Origin: CAYYWP01 sp050176585
Lineage (GTDB): Bacteria > Desulfobacterota > Binatia > HRBIN30 > CADEER01
Assembly: GCA_050176585.1 (NCBI GenBank)
Contig: JBFXHX010000001.1
Coordinates: 248,001 to 312,000 of the forward strand
Length of the DNA: 64,000 nucleotides
Direction: 5' to 3'
Position 1 is the stretch's first letter. Every line of letters begins with the position of its first letter. This document shows positions 25,792 through 34,417 of this stretch, in pieces. The notes beneath the pieces were generated by a model, which made no database searches, was not told the DNA's origin, and was given only the letters and a program-made list of their open reading frames with translations. The translations under genes were made by a program, and so were the position numbers.

Positions 25792-26595
25792 TCAGCCCAG
25801 GCGTTCCCGGGCCTGCCGCACCATCTCCACCAACACCGCGCGCGCGTCGAACGGCGTGCGGACGTCGCGCGGGAAATTGATGCGCAGCCCTTGCAGGCGG
25901 CCGGCGATGCAGGCGCGGACGCGAAAACCCATACGATCGATGCCCGTCATCGTGGCGGACTCGGCGGCGATGCCGGCGAACACCCGGCAGTACTGGACGA
26001 GCGCGTCGGCGTGGTCTGCGTTCATGTGCTCGAGAATGCCGGCGGCGTGCTCGGCCAACGGATCCGGCGCGGCGGCGCGGTAGGCGCTCGCGTCCACCCA
26101 CCCCATCGCTCCGAACCCGGCGACGTAATAGAGATCGTCCACTGCGAGGCGATAGAAGGCGAAGTCGCCGAAGTCGACCCAGTATCGCGCCGTCTCCTGA
26201 CGGGCCAGATAGTTCTCGCGCACCGCGGCGCGTTCAGCCTCCGGGACGGGTGCGACGCGGCCGACCAGTGTGACGCGCGCGCCGGCGAGCGGATCCTCTC
26301 GCCAGCCCGGCTGCGTGACCAATAAACTCGCGCGCGAATCGGCCAGTAGGTTCTGCGTGTGCACGGCCAGGCGGCTGATCAGCAGCGTCGGCTGTCCGCT
26401 GCCATCGACGCCATACGGCGCGACGGATGTGAACGGATACCCGTCGTGCTTTTGCAACCGCGTCGATAGCGCACCGGTTCGACCGAGGTGCACGAGTGTG
26501 CGCGCCCGCTCGGCGAACGGCGGCTCGGGAACGGGAGGCGGCGGGGGTTCATCGCCACCGCCTACATGATCGCTGCTGGTGGGTACCTCGTGCAT
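25792..26595 (-). CDS. HugZ-like heme-associated / pyridoxamine-oxidase-fold protein with DUF2470
   Basis: 267 residues. The N-terminal split-barrel flavin-fold domain (about 28-175) includes GALSTRLQKHDGYPFTSVAPYGVD and QPTLLISRLAVHTQNLLAD. The C-terminal DUF2470 domain contains HMNADHADALVQYCR. The HugZ/HutZ group binds or degrades heme, but many members have no tested function. The flavin-coordinating residues were not checked one by one. It is convergent with the decayed diiron gene. Confidence 0.87.
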   Translation of the reverse strand: MHEVPTSSDHVGGGDEPPPPPVPEPPFAERARTLVHLGRTGALSTRLQKHDGYPFTSVAPYGVDGSGQPTLLISRLAVHTQNLLADSRASLLVTQPGWREDPLAGARVTLVGRVAPVPEAERAAVRENYLARQETARYWVDFGDFAFYRLAVDDLYYVAGFGAMGWVDASAYRAAAPDPLAEHAAGILEHMNADHADALVQYCRVFAGIAAESATMTGIDRMGFRVRACIAGRLQGLRINFPRDVRTPFDARAVLVEMVRQARERLG

Positions 26596-26651
26596 GCGGA
26601 CAGGATACCTGATTCGCGGCTCGCTGCACGACGGCTTACCGCTTCAGATGT

Positions 26652-26780
26652 CGCCGCGGCAACCTGTGGCCGCACCGCGGCGCGGACGGCGCCGAATCGG
26701 TTCGCGTTGTGCTTGTGATTGCCGCGCCAAGCCGCCTGGGCAGTGCTGCACGATGCCGAGCGGCCACAGGTGCCGCGGCG
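26652..26780. repeat. Family B inverted pair, copy 1
   Basis: CGCCGCGGCAACCTGTGGCC at 26652-26671 is matched in reverse by GCGGCCACAGGTGCCGCGGC at 26760-26779. Arms are about 21 bp with a single inserted base. The 86 bases between hold no gene. Units of this kind occur also at 31411/31551 and singly elsewhere. Confidence 0.78.
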
Positions 26781-26791
26781 AGCATCCGTCA

Positions 26792-27325
26792 CTATTTCAC
26801 CAAACCGAACGCGCCGAGCACGCCCGCGGCGGCCATCAGCACCAGCGGCGAGATCTTCGTGCGGACCATCGCGTAGCAGGTCACGGCGGTGATCGCGTAC
26901 GCCACCAGTCCCTGATCGGCGGAACGCACCACCGTGAGACCGCTCGCGAACAACAGCCCCAGGGTGACCGGTCCCATGCCGCGCTCGAATGCGATCCGCC
27001 AGTCGGCATCGCGGAAGCGCTCCCAAGTGCGGCTGGCGGCGTACATGAGTGCGCTGGAGGGCCCGAGAATGGCCACTACCGCGACCAGCGCGCCCAGCAC
27101 GCCACCGGCTTTCAATCCGACCAGGCTGACGATCATCGAGCTCGGCCCGGGCGCCGCCTCAGCGATCGCGTAGATGTCCGCGAACTGGCGGTCTTCCATC
27201 CAGTGGTTGTCGTGTACGGCGGCGCGGTGGACCGAGGGCAGGACGGTGTTGCCGCCGCCGACCGAGACCAGCGACAGCGATCCGAACACCACGGCAATGC
27301 GCGCCAGCGTCGACCACTCGCTCAC
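26792..27325 (-). CDS. Chromate transporter, short-chain subunit (second gene)
   Basis: 177 residues with about six membrane helices. The CHR signature is GSLSLVSVGGGNTVLPSVHRAAV followed by FADIYAIAEAAPGPSSMIVSLVGLKAGG. It starts with GTG at 27325, which overlaps the stop of the partner gene by four bases and follows GGAGGACCT. The two half-size CHR proteins together make a full transporter. The family moves chromate or other anions such as sulfate. Confidence 0.9.
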   Translation of the reverse strand: MSEWSTLARIAVVFGSLSLVSVGGGNTVLPSVHRAAVHDNHWMEDRQFADIYAIAEAAPGPSSMIVSLVGLKAGGVLGALVAVVAILGPSSALMYAASRTWERFRDADWRIAFERGMGPVTLGLLFASGLTVVRSADQGLVAYAITAVTCYAMVRTKISPLVLMAAAGVLGAFGLVK

Positions 27326-27897
27326 AGGTCCTCCGAGCGACGGCGGCCGCGGGGCCAGAACCAGAGCATGGCGAGCGGCGCCAGGACCAGCACCACGACC
27401 GCCAGGTGCAGGTGCAGGAAGCTGACGGCGACGAACGCGGCGGCGGCGAACACCACCGCGTCGGGCTGGTGCAGATAGTTGCCGACGATTTTGAAGCCCA
27501 TCGACAGTGCCATGCCGGCGGCCGCCGCGACCACACCGGTGAGCGTCGCGCGCAGCGCCGGCTCGGTGTGAAAGTGGAAGTAGGCGTACCCGAGGACCAG
27601 CAGAATCGCGAGCGGCACCGCGAGCAGACCGACGAGCGCCGCCAGCGCCCCGCTCAGTCCGCGAAAGTGGACGCCGATGAAGATCGCCAGGTTGACCTGA
27701 TTCGGGCCCGGAAAGAGGCGCGCGATCGTGAGCGCGCTGAGGAACTGCTCGTCCGTCATCCAGCCGCGCTGCTCCACCACCAGGCGGCGCGTCCAGGCGG
27801 ACAGGCCGCCGCCGAAGCTCGAAAGCGCGATCTGGAGGAAACAGGCCGCCAATTCGGACAGGGTCGGCGCCGCGGCGGCGCGCGGCGCGTCATTCAT
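27322..27897 (-). CDS. Chromate transporter, short-chain subunit (first gene)
   Basis: 191 residues, about six helices. The CHR signature is ALSSFGGGLSAWTRRLVVEQRGWM followed by FLSALTIARLFPGPNQVNLAIFIG. Its end overlaps the second subunit by four bases and its start overlaps the upstream phospholipase D-like gene by eight bases, so all three are probably one transcript. Confidence 0.9.
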   Translation of the reverse strand: MNDAPRAAAAPTLSELAACFLQIALSSFGGGLSAWTRRLVVEQRGWMTDEQFLSALTIARLFPGPNQVNLAIFIGVHFRGLSGALAALVGLLAVPLAILLVLGYAYFHFHTEPALRATLTGVVAAAAGMALSMGFKIVGNYLHQPDAVVFAAAAFVAVSFLHLHLAVVVLVLAPLAMLWFWPRGRRRSEDL

Positions 27898-28891
27898 GCG
27901 TGAAGTGCGGGTCGTCCGGCAACTCGCCCTCGTGATGCGTGTGGGGCTGCAGTGGGTCCGGTGCTTCGTACGGCTTGGCTTCGTGCCAGTCCTGATCGAA
28001 GACCTTCCGGAGGTGTTTGAGCGCGTGGATCTCGTCCGTGACCACGCCCAGCTCGCGGCGCAGGTCGAACGCGCTGCGGTCGATGTTCATCGATCCCACC
28101 AGCGCCCGCTTGTTGTCGGCGATGAGCAGCTTGGCGTGGAGCTTGAGGTGCTTCTGCCGCCGTATCTTGATCCCGGCACGCTCCAGCAGGCGCAGCGAGG
28201 CGAACGTGTCGAGCACATCCCACTCGCTGATGCCGTGCTTGCCGCCGCAGAGGAGGTCGACTTTGACCCCGCGGTGGCGCGCCGCGGCGATGCGTTCCAC
28301 GATCGTCGCGTCCACGAACTTCGGATGCTGGATGACCAGCTCCTCCTTCGCCGCGTCGATGAACCAGGCCATCAGCTGGCGGGAGTTGTTCGAGCTCCAG
28401 AGCAGCCCTGAACCCGGGTCGGGCGCGAACGGCTTGCGATGCCAGTCGGCTTCGAAGCCCGCCACGACTTGCTCCACCTCGCGCGGCGCGGTGGTGACGA
28501 TGCCGTAGTCCCGGGTCTCGGTGAAGTATTTGGTCGCCAAATTGAACGTGGCGACCAGGGCCAGCCCGTCATCGACGATCAGCGACTTTTCGTGCGTGAC
28601 GGCAAACGCCGGGCTCGTCCACTCGATCTTCAGGCCGGCGCGCTTGAGCGCCGCGAAGGACTCGTCATTGGCCCGATCGCCAGAGGAGCGGTGTGGATTC
28701 AGCATCACGCGCACGTTGACGCCCCGCGCGTGCGCGCGCTGCAGCGCGGTCATGACGTCCGGGTCGGTAAGGGTGAACTGCTTCATGCGCAGCGTGTGTC
28801 GCGCGCTGTCGATCAGCTCGATGACCGGCTGGACGCCCTGGTCGGGCTGCACGATCACTCTATGTGCTTCATCGCTCTTTTTGTCCCGCAT
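27890..28891 (-). CDS. Phospholipase D-like protein
   Basis: 333 residues with two HKD motifs: THEKSLIVDDGLALVATFNL and LHAKLLIADNKRALVGSMNID, each in the proper half. Cardiolipin-synthase and Nuc-type proteins share this layout. There are no membrane helices, so it is likely soluble; the substrate could be phospholipid or nucleic acid. The histidine-rich C-terminus (HTHHEGELPDDPHFTHE) overlaps the first chromate transporter gene by eight bases. Confidence 0.87.
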   Translation of the reverse strand: MRDKKSDEAHRVIVQPDQGVQPVIELIDSARHTLRMKQFTLTDPDVMTALQRAHARGVNVRVMLNPHRSSGDRANDESFAALKRAGLKIEWTSPAFAVTHEKSLIVDDGLALVATFNLATKYFTETRDYGIVTTAPREVEQVVAGFEADWHRKPFAPDPGSGLLWSSNNSRQLMAWFIDAAKEELVIQHPKFVDATIVERIAAARHRGVKVDLLCGGKHGISEWDVLDTFASLRLLERAGIKIRRQKHLKLHAKLLIADNKRALVGSMNIDRSAFDLRRELGVVTDEIHALKHLRKVFDQDWHEAKPYEAPDPLQPHTHHEGELPDDPHFTHE

Positions 28892-29254
28892 GGGCCTTTG
28901 CTCGCGCTCGCCTTACGTGTGCGGTGCATTATTGAAGGCGACCCGGTGACGTCAACACGGCAATTGCGCCGCGAGCGCTGTCAGGCGGGTATGCGGTACG
29001 CGCGCGGCGACGATTCGAGGCGGCGTGCGGCACCGCTGTGCTGCGCACCGGATGGGCGTGTGCATCCACACGCGCGGCGCAATTTCCGATGCCGCCGCCG
29101 CCCGGGTGGGGGCGCGGCGCGCACCTCTTCATCCGAGATCAATTTGCAATGTAGCCGCCACGAGTCCGGCGGCTACGCCACAGGCGACAGCGCTGCAAAG
29201 TGCATTCTGCGCGTTCGTCCGTTTGGGACGGAACTGCGGGCACACGCAGACGCG
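28892..29254. other. Intergenic region with a small hairpin
   Basis: 363 bases upstream of the phospholipase D operon and downstream of the DUF3047 gene. No supported gene. It holds a hairpin (29152-29175, listed separately) and otherwise low-complexity GC-rich DNA. Confidence 0.4.
29152..29175. repeat. Hairpin with family B flank
   Basis: TAGCCGCC and GGCGGCTA pair perfectly around an 8-base loop; CGCCACAGGCG follows, echoing the CCACAGG of family B. Confidence 0.55.
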
Positions 29255-29941
29255 CTAGCGTTGCTTCGGCGCCTCGGGAGCAGAGGTGATCTCGATCCAG
29301 TCAAGCTCGGCGAGGGAATACGAGTTCGTGTACTGGGTGTTGGCGCTCACCGCGATGATCGGCTTGTCGGGTACGAAACCGAAGGCGCGCTGGAAGTCCT
29401 CGGCGACGTTCCGCTTCTCGAGGTAGAACACGCCGGACCCGTCGTCTTCGTTGCGCAGCACGATCCAATGCACCTTCACGATGCCACCGACGTACGACGC
29501 GTCGCCCTCTTCGCCGACCGGCGTCTTGGTCTCCCACCGGTATGCCACCGAGCGTTGGTTCAGCCGGCCACCGCTGCTGACGTAAATCGCTATCGCCTGA
29601 TCGTCGCGTTCGGGCACCCGCCCGTCGCCGTCGCGCGGGAAATCGAGTACGCGCCAGCGCCAGCGCAGGATCGGCGTGCGGGCCAGGTTCACGCTCTTGA
29701 GCTGCGTGGCGAAGGTGCCGCTAGCGTTCTCGGACTCGATTACCAGCGCACCCGTGCCGTCCGCCGCGTCGGGGTCGACGGTGAACTTGGTCGCTTTGGT
29801 GCCGGGCTTCGTGCGCAGCTCCCAGCCCTCAGGCATGGCGCGAAATTCCTCTCGCCAGGCGACCGCCGCCGACGCCGCCGCGGCCGTCAGGCCGCACAAG
29901 AGCGCCACCAGTGCTGCCCGCCCCGCCCGGCCTCCGCGCAT
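29255..29941 (-). CDS. DUF3047 secreted protein
   Basis: 228 residues with a signal peptide (residues 1-26, ending AASA). The mature part matches DUF3047: LRWRWRVLDFPRDGDGRVPERDDQAIAIYV, VGGIVKVHWIVLRN and FGFVPDKPIIAVSANTQYTNSYSLAELDWIEI. The family fold is thought to be a jelly-roll-like beta sandwich; function is unknown. The ATG at 29941 is directly before the signal peptide; upstream in-frame sequence to 30172 is not protein-like. Confidence 0.88.
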   Translation of the reverse strand: MRGGRAGRAALVALLCGLTAAAASAAVAWREEFRAMPEGWELRTKPGTKATKFTVDPDAADGTGALVIESENASGTFATQLKSVNLARTPILRWRWRVLDFPRDGDGRVPERDDQAIAIYVSSGGRLNQRSVAYRWETKTPVGEEGDASYVGGIVKVHWIVLRNEDDGSGVFYLEKRNVAEDFQRAFGFVPDKPIIAVSANTQYTNSYSLAELDWIEITSAPEAPKQR

Positions 29942-30044
29942 ATTCGATTGGTACCCGCGGTGACAAGAGCGTGCAACCCGGCGTCGCGAGTGCGTACGGG
30001 GGCGGTGATTTGCTGCGACCGCTGAACTGTGTATCAGCCACGGC

Positions 30045-30911
30045 ATGCGCGCTCCAATGCGGCCTGCGAGGTTGAGCGCTGCGGCCGCTGGCATTCTGCT
30101 GTCCGCGCTGAGCGCTTGCACGGCGATTCGGCCGAACGTGCCGGCGGCTCGGCTGGGACCGCAGCCCGACACCTTCTCGCACGCGGCCTTCGATCGCGTT
30201 CTGCAACGCTTCGTCGATGACCGCGGGCGCGTGGACTACGGATCGTTACAGGCGCACCGCGCGGACCTCGATTGGTACTACGATCTGGTCGCGGCCTACA
30301 GCCCCGATTCGAGCCCGGCGCTGTTTCCGACCCGGGCGCATGCGCTGGCGTACTGGTTGAACGCGTACAACGCCGCCGTGATGCGCACGGTCCTGGAATA
30401 CTATCCGATCGCCGGTGTCGGCGACGTCGATCCCTGGCTGCCCGGCAAGGCCGGGTTCTTCTTCTTGCAGCGCCTCACCTTCGGCGGCGCGACGACGAGC
30501 CTCTACTACCTTGAGAACAACGTCGTCCGCGAGCGCTTCCGCGACCCGCGCGTGCACTTCGCGCTGAACTGCGCGTCCGGCGGCTGCCCGCGGCTGCCGC
30601 GCCGCGCGTTCACCGGCGAGCAGCTCGATCAGCAACTCGACGCCGAAGCGCGGCGCTTCGTCGCCGAGCCGCGCAACGTGCGCATCGATCACGGCGAGCG
30701 CGCCGTGTACTTGTCCTCCATCTTCAATTGGTACCAGCGCGATTTCCTCGATTGGCCGCCGCTCGAGGGCCGGAGCGGGGCGACGCTGCTCGATTACGTC
30801 GCGCTGTACTCGACGCCGGAGCAGGTTGCGGAGCTCCGTCGCGCATCGGAGTACGACGTCCGTTTCGCGCCATACGACTGGAACTTGAATGACCAGCACC
30901 CGCGCGGTTGA
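30045..30911 (+). CDS. DUF547 lipoprotein
   Basis: 288 residues. A lipoprotein signal (LLSALSAC) puts it in the envelope. The DUF547 domain has RVDYGSL, ALAYWLNAYNAAVMRTVLEYYPI, VHFALNCASGGCPRL and SSIFNWYQRDF; the NCAS and CP cysteines and a histidine are the likely conserved site. Function unknown. A second ATG at 30057 is an equally good start. Its end overlaps the MauE-like gene by 23 bases, so the two are coupled. Confidence 0.87.
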   Translation: MRAPMRPARLSAAAAGILLSALSACTAIRPNVPAARLGPQPDTFSHAAFDRVLQRFVDDRGRVDYGSLQAHRADLDWYYDLVAAYSPDSSPALFPTRAHALAYWLNAYNAAVMRTVLEYYPIAGVGDVDPWLPGKAGFFFLQRLTFGGATTSLYYLENNVVRERFRDPRVHFALNCASGGCPRLPRRAFTGEQLDQQLDAEARRFVAEPRNVRIDHGERAVYLSSIFNWYQRDFLDWPPLEGRSGATLLDYVALYSTPEQVAELRRASEYDVRFAPYDWNLNDQHPRG

Positions 30912-31353
30912 TCCCGGCGCGGTCCGCGCCCGCCGCTCGCGCCTCTGGGAGGTGCCGCGCTGGTGCACGGGAGCGATCCTCGTCGCCAGCGGCACCGGTA
31001 AACTGCTGGACGTGCCCGGTTTCATCGCCATCGTCGACGCCTATGCGCTGCTCCCGGACGCGCTGAATGTGGCGCTCGGCGTGAGCTTGCCGTTCGCGGA
31101 GCTCGCGACCGGCGTGGGCTTGCTGGCCAGCTCACGGCCACGGCTCGCCGCCTCCTCGGCGGTCGGCATCCACGTGTTGCTGCTCACCGGCGTGCTCATT
31201 TCGCTCTGGGAGGGGCGTGAGCTGTCGAACTGCGGCTGCTTCGGCGTCTTCTTCGCGCGCCCGCTCACCGGACAGACCGCGCTCGAAGACGCGTTCATGC
31301 TGGGAATGTCGGCGCTGGCCTGGTGGGCCGCGCGTCGGTCGGTCTCTGCCTAG
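30889..31353 (+). CDS. MauE/DoxX-like membrane protein
   Basis: 154 residues with about four membrane helices. GTGKLLDVPGFIAIVDAYALLPDALNVALG and SLPFAELATGVGLL are MauE/DoxX signatures, and SNCGCFGVFF near residues 121-130 is the cysteine pair typical of MauE. MauE-like proteins support disulfide or quinone chemistry in the membrane. Translational coupling to the DUF547 lipoprotein suggests a shared task. Confidence 0.85.
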   Translation: MTSTRAVDPGAVRARRSRLWEVPRWCTGAILVASGTGKLLDVPGFIAIVDAYALLPDALNVALGVSLPFAELATGVGLLASSRPRLAASSAVGIHVLLLTGVLISLWEGRELSNCGCFGVFFARPLTGQTALEDAFMLGMSALAWWAARRSVSA

Positions 31354-31410
31354 AAGCATGCGATGGCGGTAACGCGCGATACTCGCGTAGCGCGCAGCAA
31401 CGCCTCCGAG

Positions 31411-31575
31411 TGTAGCCGGGCGACCTGTGGCCGCATGGCATCGCGGCAGCGCGCGCGGGACGGGGTGCGGCAATCACACCCGGTAACGTGTTATGGGCCG
31501 GCGGCAATACACACTCCACGCCACTCCCGGCGCGGCGCTCCGCGCCGCCGTGCGGCCACAGATGCCGCGGCTACA
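31411..31575. repeat. Family B inverted pair, copy 2
   Basis: A 25-bp unit beginning TGTAGCC and ending GGCCGCA at 31411-31435 is mirrored at 31551-31575 (TGCGGCCACAGATGCCGCGG onward). The two differ at four positions. The enclosed 115 bases contain no gene. The pair lies between the MauE-like and DUF2332 genes. Confidence 0.78.
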
Positions 31576-31626
31576 TCCGGGCCCGCCGCATTGCGGTACT
31601 GCGGCGCGGCCTGTTAGTCCGCGGCA

Positions 31627-32721
31627 ATGCTCGCCGGCGGTACGATCGAATCCTTTCGCGAGCAGGCGCGGTGGTGCGACCGGCTCGGCTCGCCGCTGTA
31701 TGCCGAGCTGCTCGCGCGCGCGGCCGACGACGTCGCGCGCGGCGGCCTGCTCGCTGGCATTGTCGACGGCTGGCAAGGCCGCCCGATGGCCGACGCGCTG
31801 CCGCTGCGGCTGTTCGGCGGGGTGCACCGCCTCGTGCTCGCGGGCGAGGCGCCGGAGCTGGCGCGCCACTACCCGTCAGCGGGCGGGCACCCGCGCTGGC
31901 CGGACTGCTGGGCGGCGTTCCTGCGCGTCGTCGAGACGCGGCGCGCGGAGGTCTGCGCCGCTCTCCATCGCCAGGTGCAGACGAATGAGGTGCAGCGCAG
32001 CGGTTTGCTGCTCGGTGGCTTTCTCGCCGTGGCACACCGGACCGGCCTGCCGCTCCGCCTTCTCGAGATCGGCAGCAGCGCGGGTCTGAACCTGTTGTGG
32101 GACCAGTATCGGTACGCGTTCGTCGCCGCGCCGCCGGAGATGCCGGCGGATCCGAATGCACCGGTCGCGCACCGCTGGGGCGATCCGCGTGCGGTGGTGG
32201 CGATCCGGATCGCGTGGCACGGCGCCGGCGGCATTCTGGCGCGATCGGCAACCGTCGCCTCCCGCGCCGGCTGTGATCTCGCGCCGGTCGATGTGCACGA
32301 TGACGGCGCGGTGCGCGGCCTCGAGTCGTTCGTGTGGGCCGACCAGCCGCATCGCCTGGCGCAGTTGCGCGCGGCGGTATGGGCAGCGCGTACCCACCCG
32401 TTGGAGATCAGGCGGCAATCGGCCGCCGACTGGATCGCGGTGCAGCTGGAGGCCGGCGTGCCAGATATCGCCACCCTGGTGTTCCACTCGATCATGTGGA
32501 TGTACCTCTCCGACGACGAGCGCCGCCGCGTGACGGCGTTGCTGGAGCGCGCCGGGGCGCGCGCGTCGCCGCGCGCGCCGCTGGCGTGGCTGCGCTGCGA
32601 ATTCGTGGCGACCGCCGTGTGCGACCTGCGGCTCACCGTATGGCCGACCGGCGAGGAGCGCACGCTGGCCATCGTCGACCCGCACGGCCGCTGGGTGCGG
32701 TGGACGGCGGGCGAGGACTGA
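31627..32721 (+). CDS. DUF2332 family protein
   Basis: 364 residues. The family signature is visible in FREQARWCDRLGSPLYAELL, LPLRLLEIGSSAGLNLLWDQYRY, VFHSIMWMYLSDDERRRV and a C-terminal LRLTVWPTGEERTLA. The LEIGSSAGLN stretch looks like a methyltransferase motif I, and DUF2332 is thought to have a Rossmann-like fold, but no activity is known. Start at ATG 31627. Confidence 0.88.
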   Translation: MLAGGTIESFREQARWCDRLGSPLYAELLARAADDVARGGLLAGIVDGWQGRPMADALPLRLFGGVHRLVLAGEAPELARHYPSAGGHPRWPDCWAAFLRVVETRRAEVCAALHRQVQTNEVQRSGLLLGGFLAVAHRTGLPLRLLEIGSSAGLNLLWDQYRYAFVAAPPEMPADPNAPVAHRWGDPRAVVAIRIAWHGAGGILARSATVASRAGCDLAPVDVHDDGAVRGLESFVWADQPHRLAQLRAAVWAARTHPLEIRRQSAADWIAVQLEAGVPDIATLVFHSIMWMYLSDDERRRVTALLERAGARASPRAPLAWLRCEFVATAVCDLRLTVWPTGEERTLAIVDPHGRWVRWTAGED

Positions 32722-32789
32722 GCGGCGTACGCTCGAGCACGTGGCAAGTCGGACCGGACCGTCAGAACGGCTGCGCTGAGCTGAGCCCA

Positions 32790-33980
32790 ATGCGCCGGTT
32801 GGCCATCCTCTCCGCGTTCTTCGCCCTGCTGATCGCCGTGCTCATCGGCGGGCACTTCTATCTCGCCATGAAGCTCGCGCTCGCGCCGGCCTGGCCGGAG
32901 CCGTGGCGGGCGATCGCGATTGCCGTGCTGGCGCTCGGCATGCTCGCGATCGTCTTGCAGCCGGTGGGCGAGCGGCTCCTGGCACCCACCTCGGCGCGCT
33001 GGATCGCGTGGCCGGCGTCTCTGTGGATGGGCGGTGCGTTCTTCCTGTTGCTGGGCGCGCTGGTCAGCGATGCGCTGCTCGCCGCGATCGGCGCCGTGTC
33101 GCCCGGCGCTGGCGCCGGCGGTGTGGGCGCGGCGCGCCTCCAGGCGGGGGGGATCATTGCCTTCGCGCTCGCGGCCAGCGGTTTCGGGTTCCAGGAGGCG
33201 CGGCGGGCTCCGCGGTTGCAACGGGTGACCGTGGATCTGCCGCGCTGGCCGCCGCAGCTCGACGGCTTCCGCATCGTACAGATCAGCGACTTGCACATCG
33301 GCCCGATCCTCGACCGGCGGTTTGCAACGGAACTCACCGAGCGGGTCAATGACCTCGTTCCCGATCTTATCGCCGTTACCGGCGATCTCGTGGACGGCGC
33401 TGCCGACCGGCTGCGCGACGAGGTTGCGCCGCTCGCGGAGCTGCGCGCCGCCCACGGGGTCTTCTTCGTCACCGGCAACCACGACTACTATTCCGGAGCG
33501 GACGCGTGGGTGGCCCGCGTCCGCGAGCTCGGCATGATCCCGCTCCGCAACGCCCGGGTCGCCGTGCAGCAGCGCGGCGGCGTGTTCGATCTCGCGGGTG
33601 TGGAAGACCACCACGCGCATCTGGTGAACCCCGCGCACCGGTGCGACCTTGATGCGGCGCTGGCCGGACGCGACCCCGCGCGCCCGGTCGTCTTGCTCGC
33701 GCATGACCCGCTCACCTTCAAACGCGCCGCCGCCGCGGGCGTCGACCTCCAGCTCTCGGGACATACGCACGGCGGACAGCTCTGGCCGTTTCGCTACTTC
33801 GTGCGCATGACCACGCCGTTCGTCGCCGGGTATTACCGCCTGCGCGAAGCGCAGCTTTACGTCAGCCGGGGGAGCGGTTTCTGGGGGCCGGCGATGCGGC
33901 TGTTCACGCCCGCGGAGATCACCGAGATCACGCTCCGCCGCGGCCGGACTGCGGCGTGCCGGGCCGCGGCCGCCGAGTAG
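32790..33980 (+). CDS. Membrane-anchored metallophosphoesterase
   Basis: 396 residues. Four to five N-terminal membrane helices (about 1-135) are followed by a calcineurin-like phosphoesterase domain with all metal motifs: ISDLHIGP, TGDLVDG, TGNHDYY and SGHTHGGQ. The catalytic domain should bind two divalent metals. YkoQ/YaeI-like proteins of this layout are membrane phosphoesterases, some linked to lipid or nucleotide turnover. A second gene of the same design lies at 49688-50998. Confidence 0.9.
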   Translation: MRRLAILSAFFALLIAVLIGGHFYLAMKLALAPAWPEPWRAIAIAVLALGMLAIVLQPVGERLLAPTSARWIAWPASLWMGGAFFLLLGALVSDALLAAIGAVSPGAGAGGVGAARLQAGGIIAFALAASGFGFQEARRAPRLQRVTVDLPRWPPQLDGFRIVQISDLHIGPILDRRFATELTERVNDLVPDLIAVTGDLVDGAADRLRDEVAPLAELRAAHGVFFVTGNHDYYSGADAWVARVRELGMIPLRNARVAVQQRGGVFDLAGVEDHHAHLVNPAHRCDLDAALAGRDPARPVVLLAHDPLTFKRAAAAGVDLQLSGHTHGGQLWPFRYFVRMTTPFVAGYYRLREAQLYVSRGSGFWGPAMRLFTPAEITEITLRRGRTAACRAAAAE

Positions 33981-34031
33981 CGCCGCCGCTGCTGCGTTCG
34001 CGCGTGTTCCGGCGGCGACGCGGCAGCCCGA

Positions 34032-34220
34032 TCAGCAGACCGCGGATGCCGTATGGTTCAGCTTGTCGATCACCCGTTTGAGGAGCTCTTCACGCTCCTT
34101 CAGCACCTCGCGAAACTCCGCCGCGTCGGTATCAGCGATCTCCATCCGCAGCTCGGAGAGGTAGCTCGTGAGGACGTCCTTCAGGAGGTCGGCTTCCGCG
34201 TCCGTCAACGTCAGTTGCAT
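34032..34220 (-). CDS. Small helical conserved hypothetical protein
   Basis: 62 residues, acidic and helical: LTLTDAEADLLKDVLTSYLS then LRMEIADTDAAEFREVLKER and KRVIDKLN. Proteins with this pattern are common in soil bacteria and have no known role; the heptad-like spacing suggests a helical hairpin. AGGAGTGCCCCCTCC precedes the ATG at 34220. Confidence 0.75.
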   Translation of the reverse strand: MQLTLTDAEADLLKDVLTSYLSELRMEIADTDAAEFREVLKEREELLKRVIDKLNHTASAVC

Positions 34221-34328
34221 GGAGGGGGCACTCCTTTCGACGCCGGTGGCGCAGGGCCATGATAATGCGCCGCTCGCCGCGCGTCAGGAAAAAAGAGCGC
34301 GGTAGCCGCGGCGGACCACCTCCCCCCC

Positions 34329-34366
34329 TCAACGCGAAGCCGTGAAGGCGCGAAGCCGTTTCATGA
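34329..34366. repeat. Family A repeat, copy 4
   Basis: TCAACGCGAAGCCGTGAAGG and CGCGAAGCCGTTTCATGA resemble copies 3 and 6. Only one arm is well kept. It lies between the small helical gene and the next secreted protein. Confidence 0.6.
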
Positions 34367-34417
34367 ATTCGGTCGAGGTGCGCGCATCCGTATCGGTCGG
34401 CGAGGCCTCGTAAGGAG

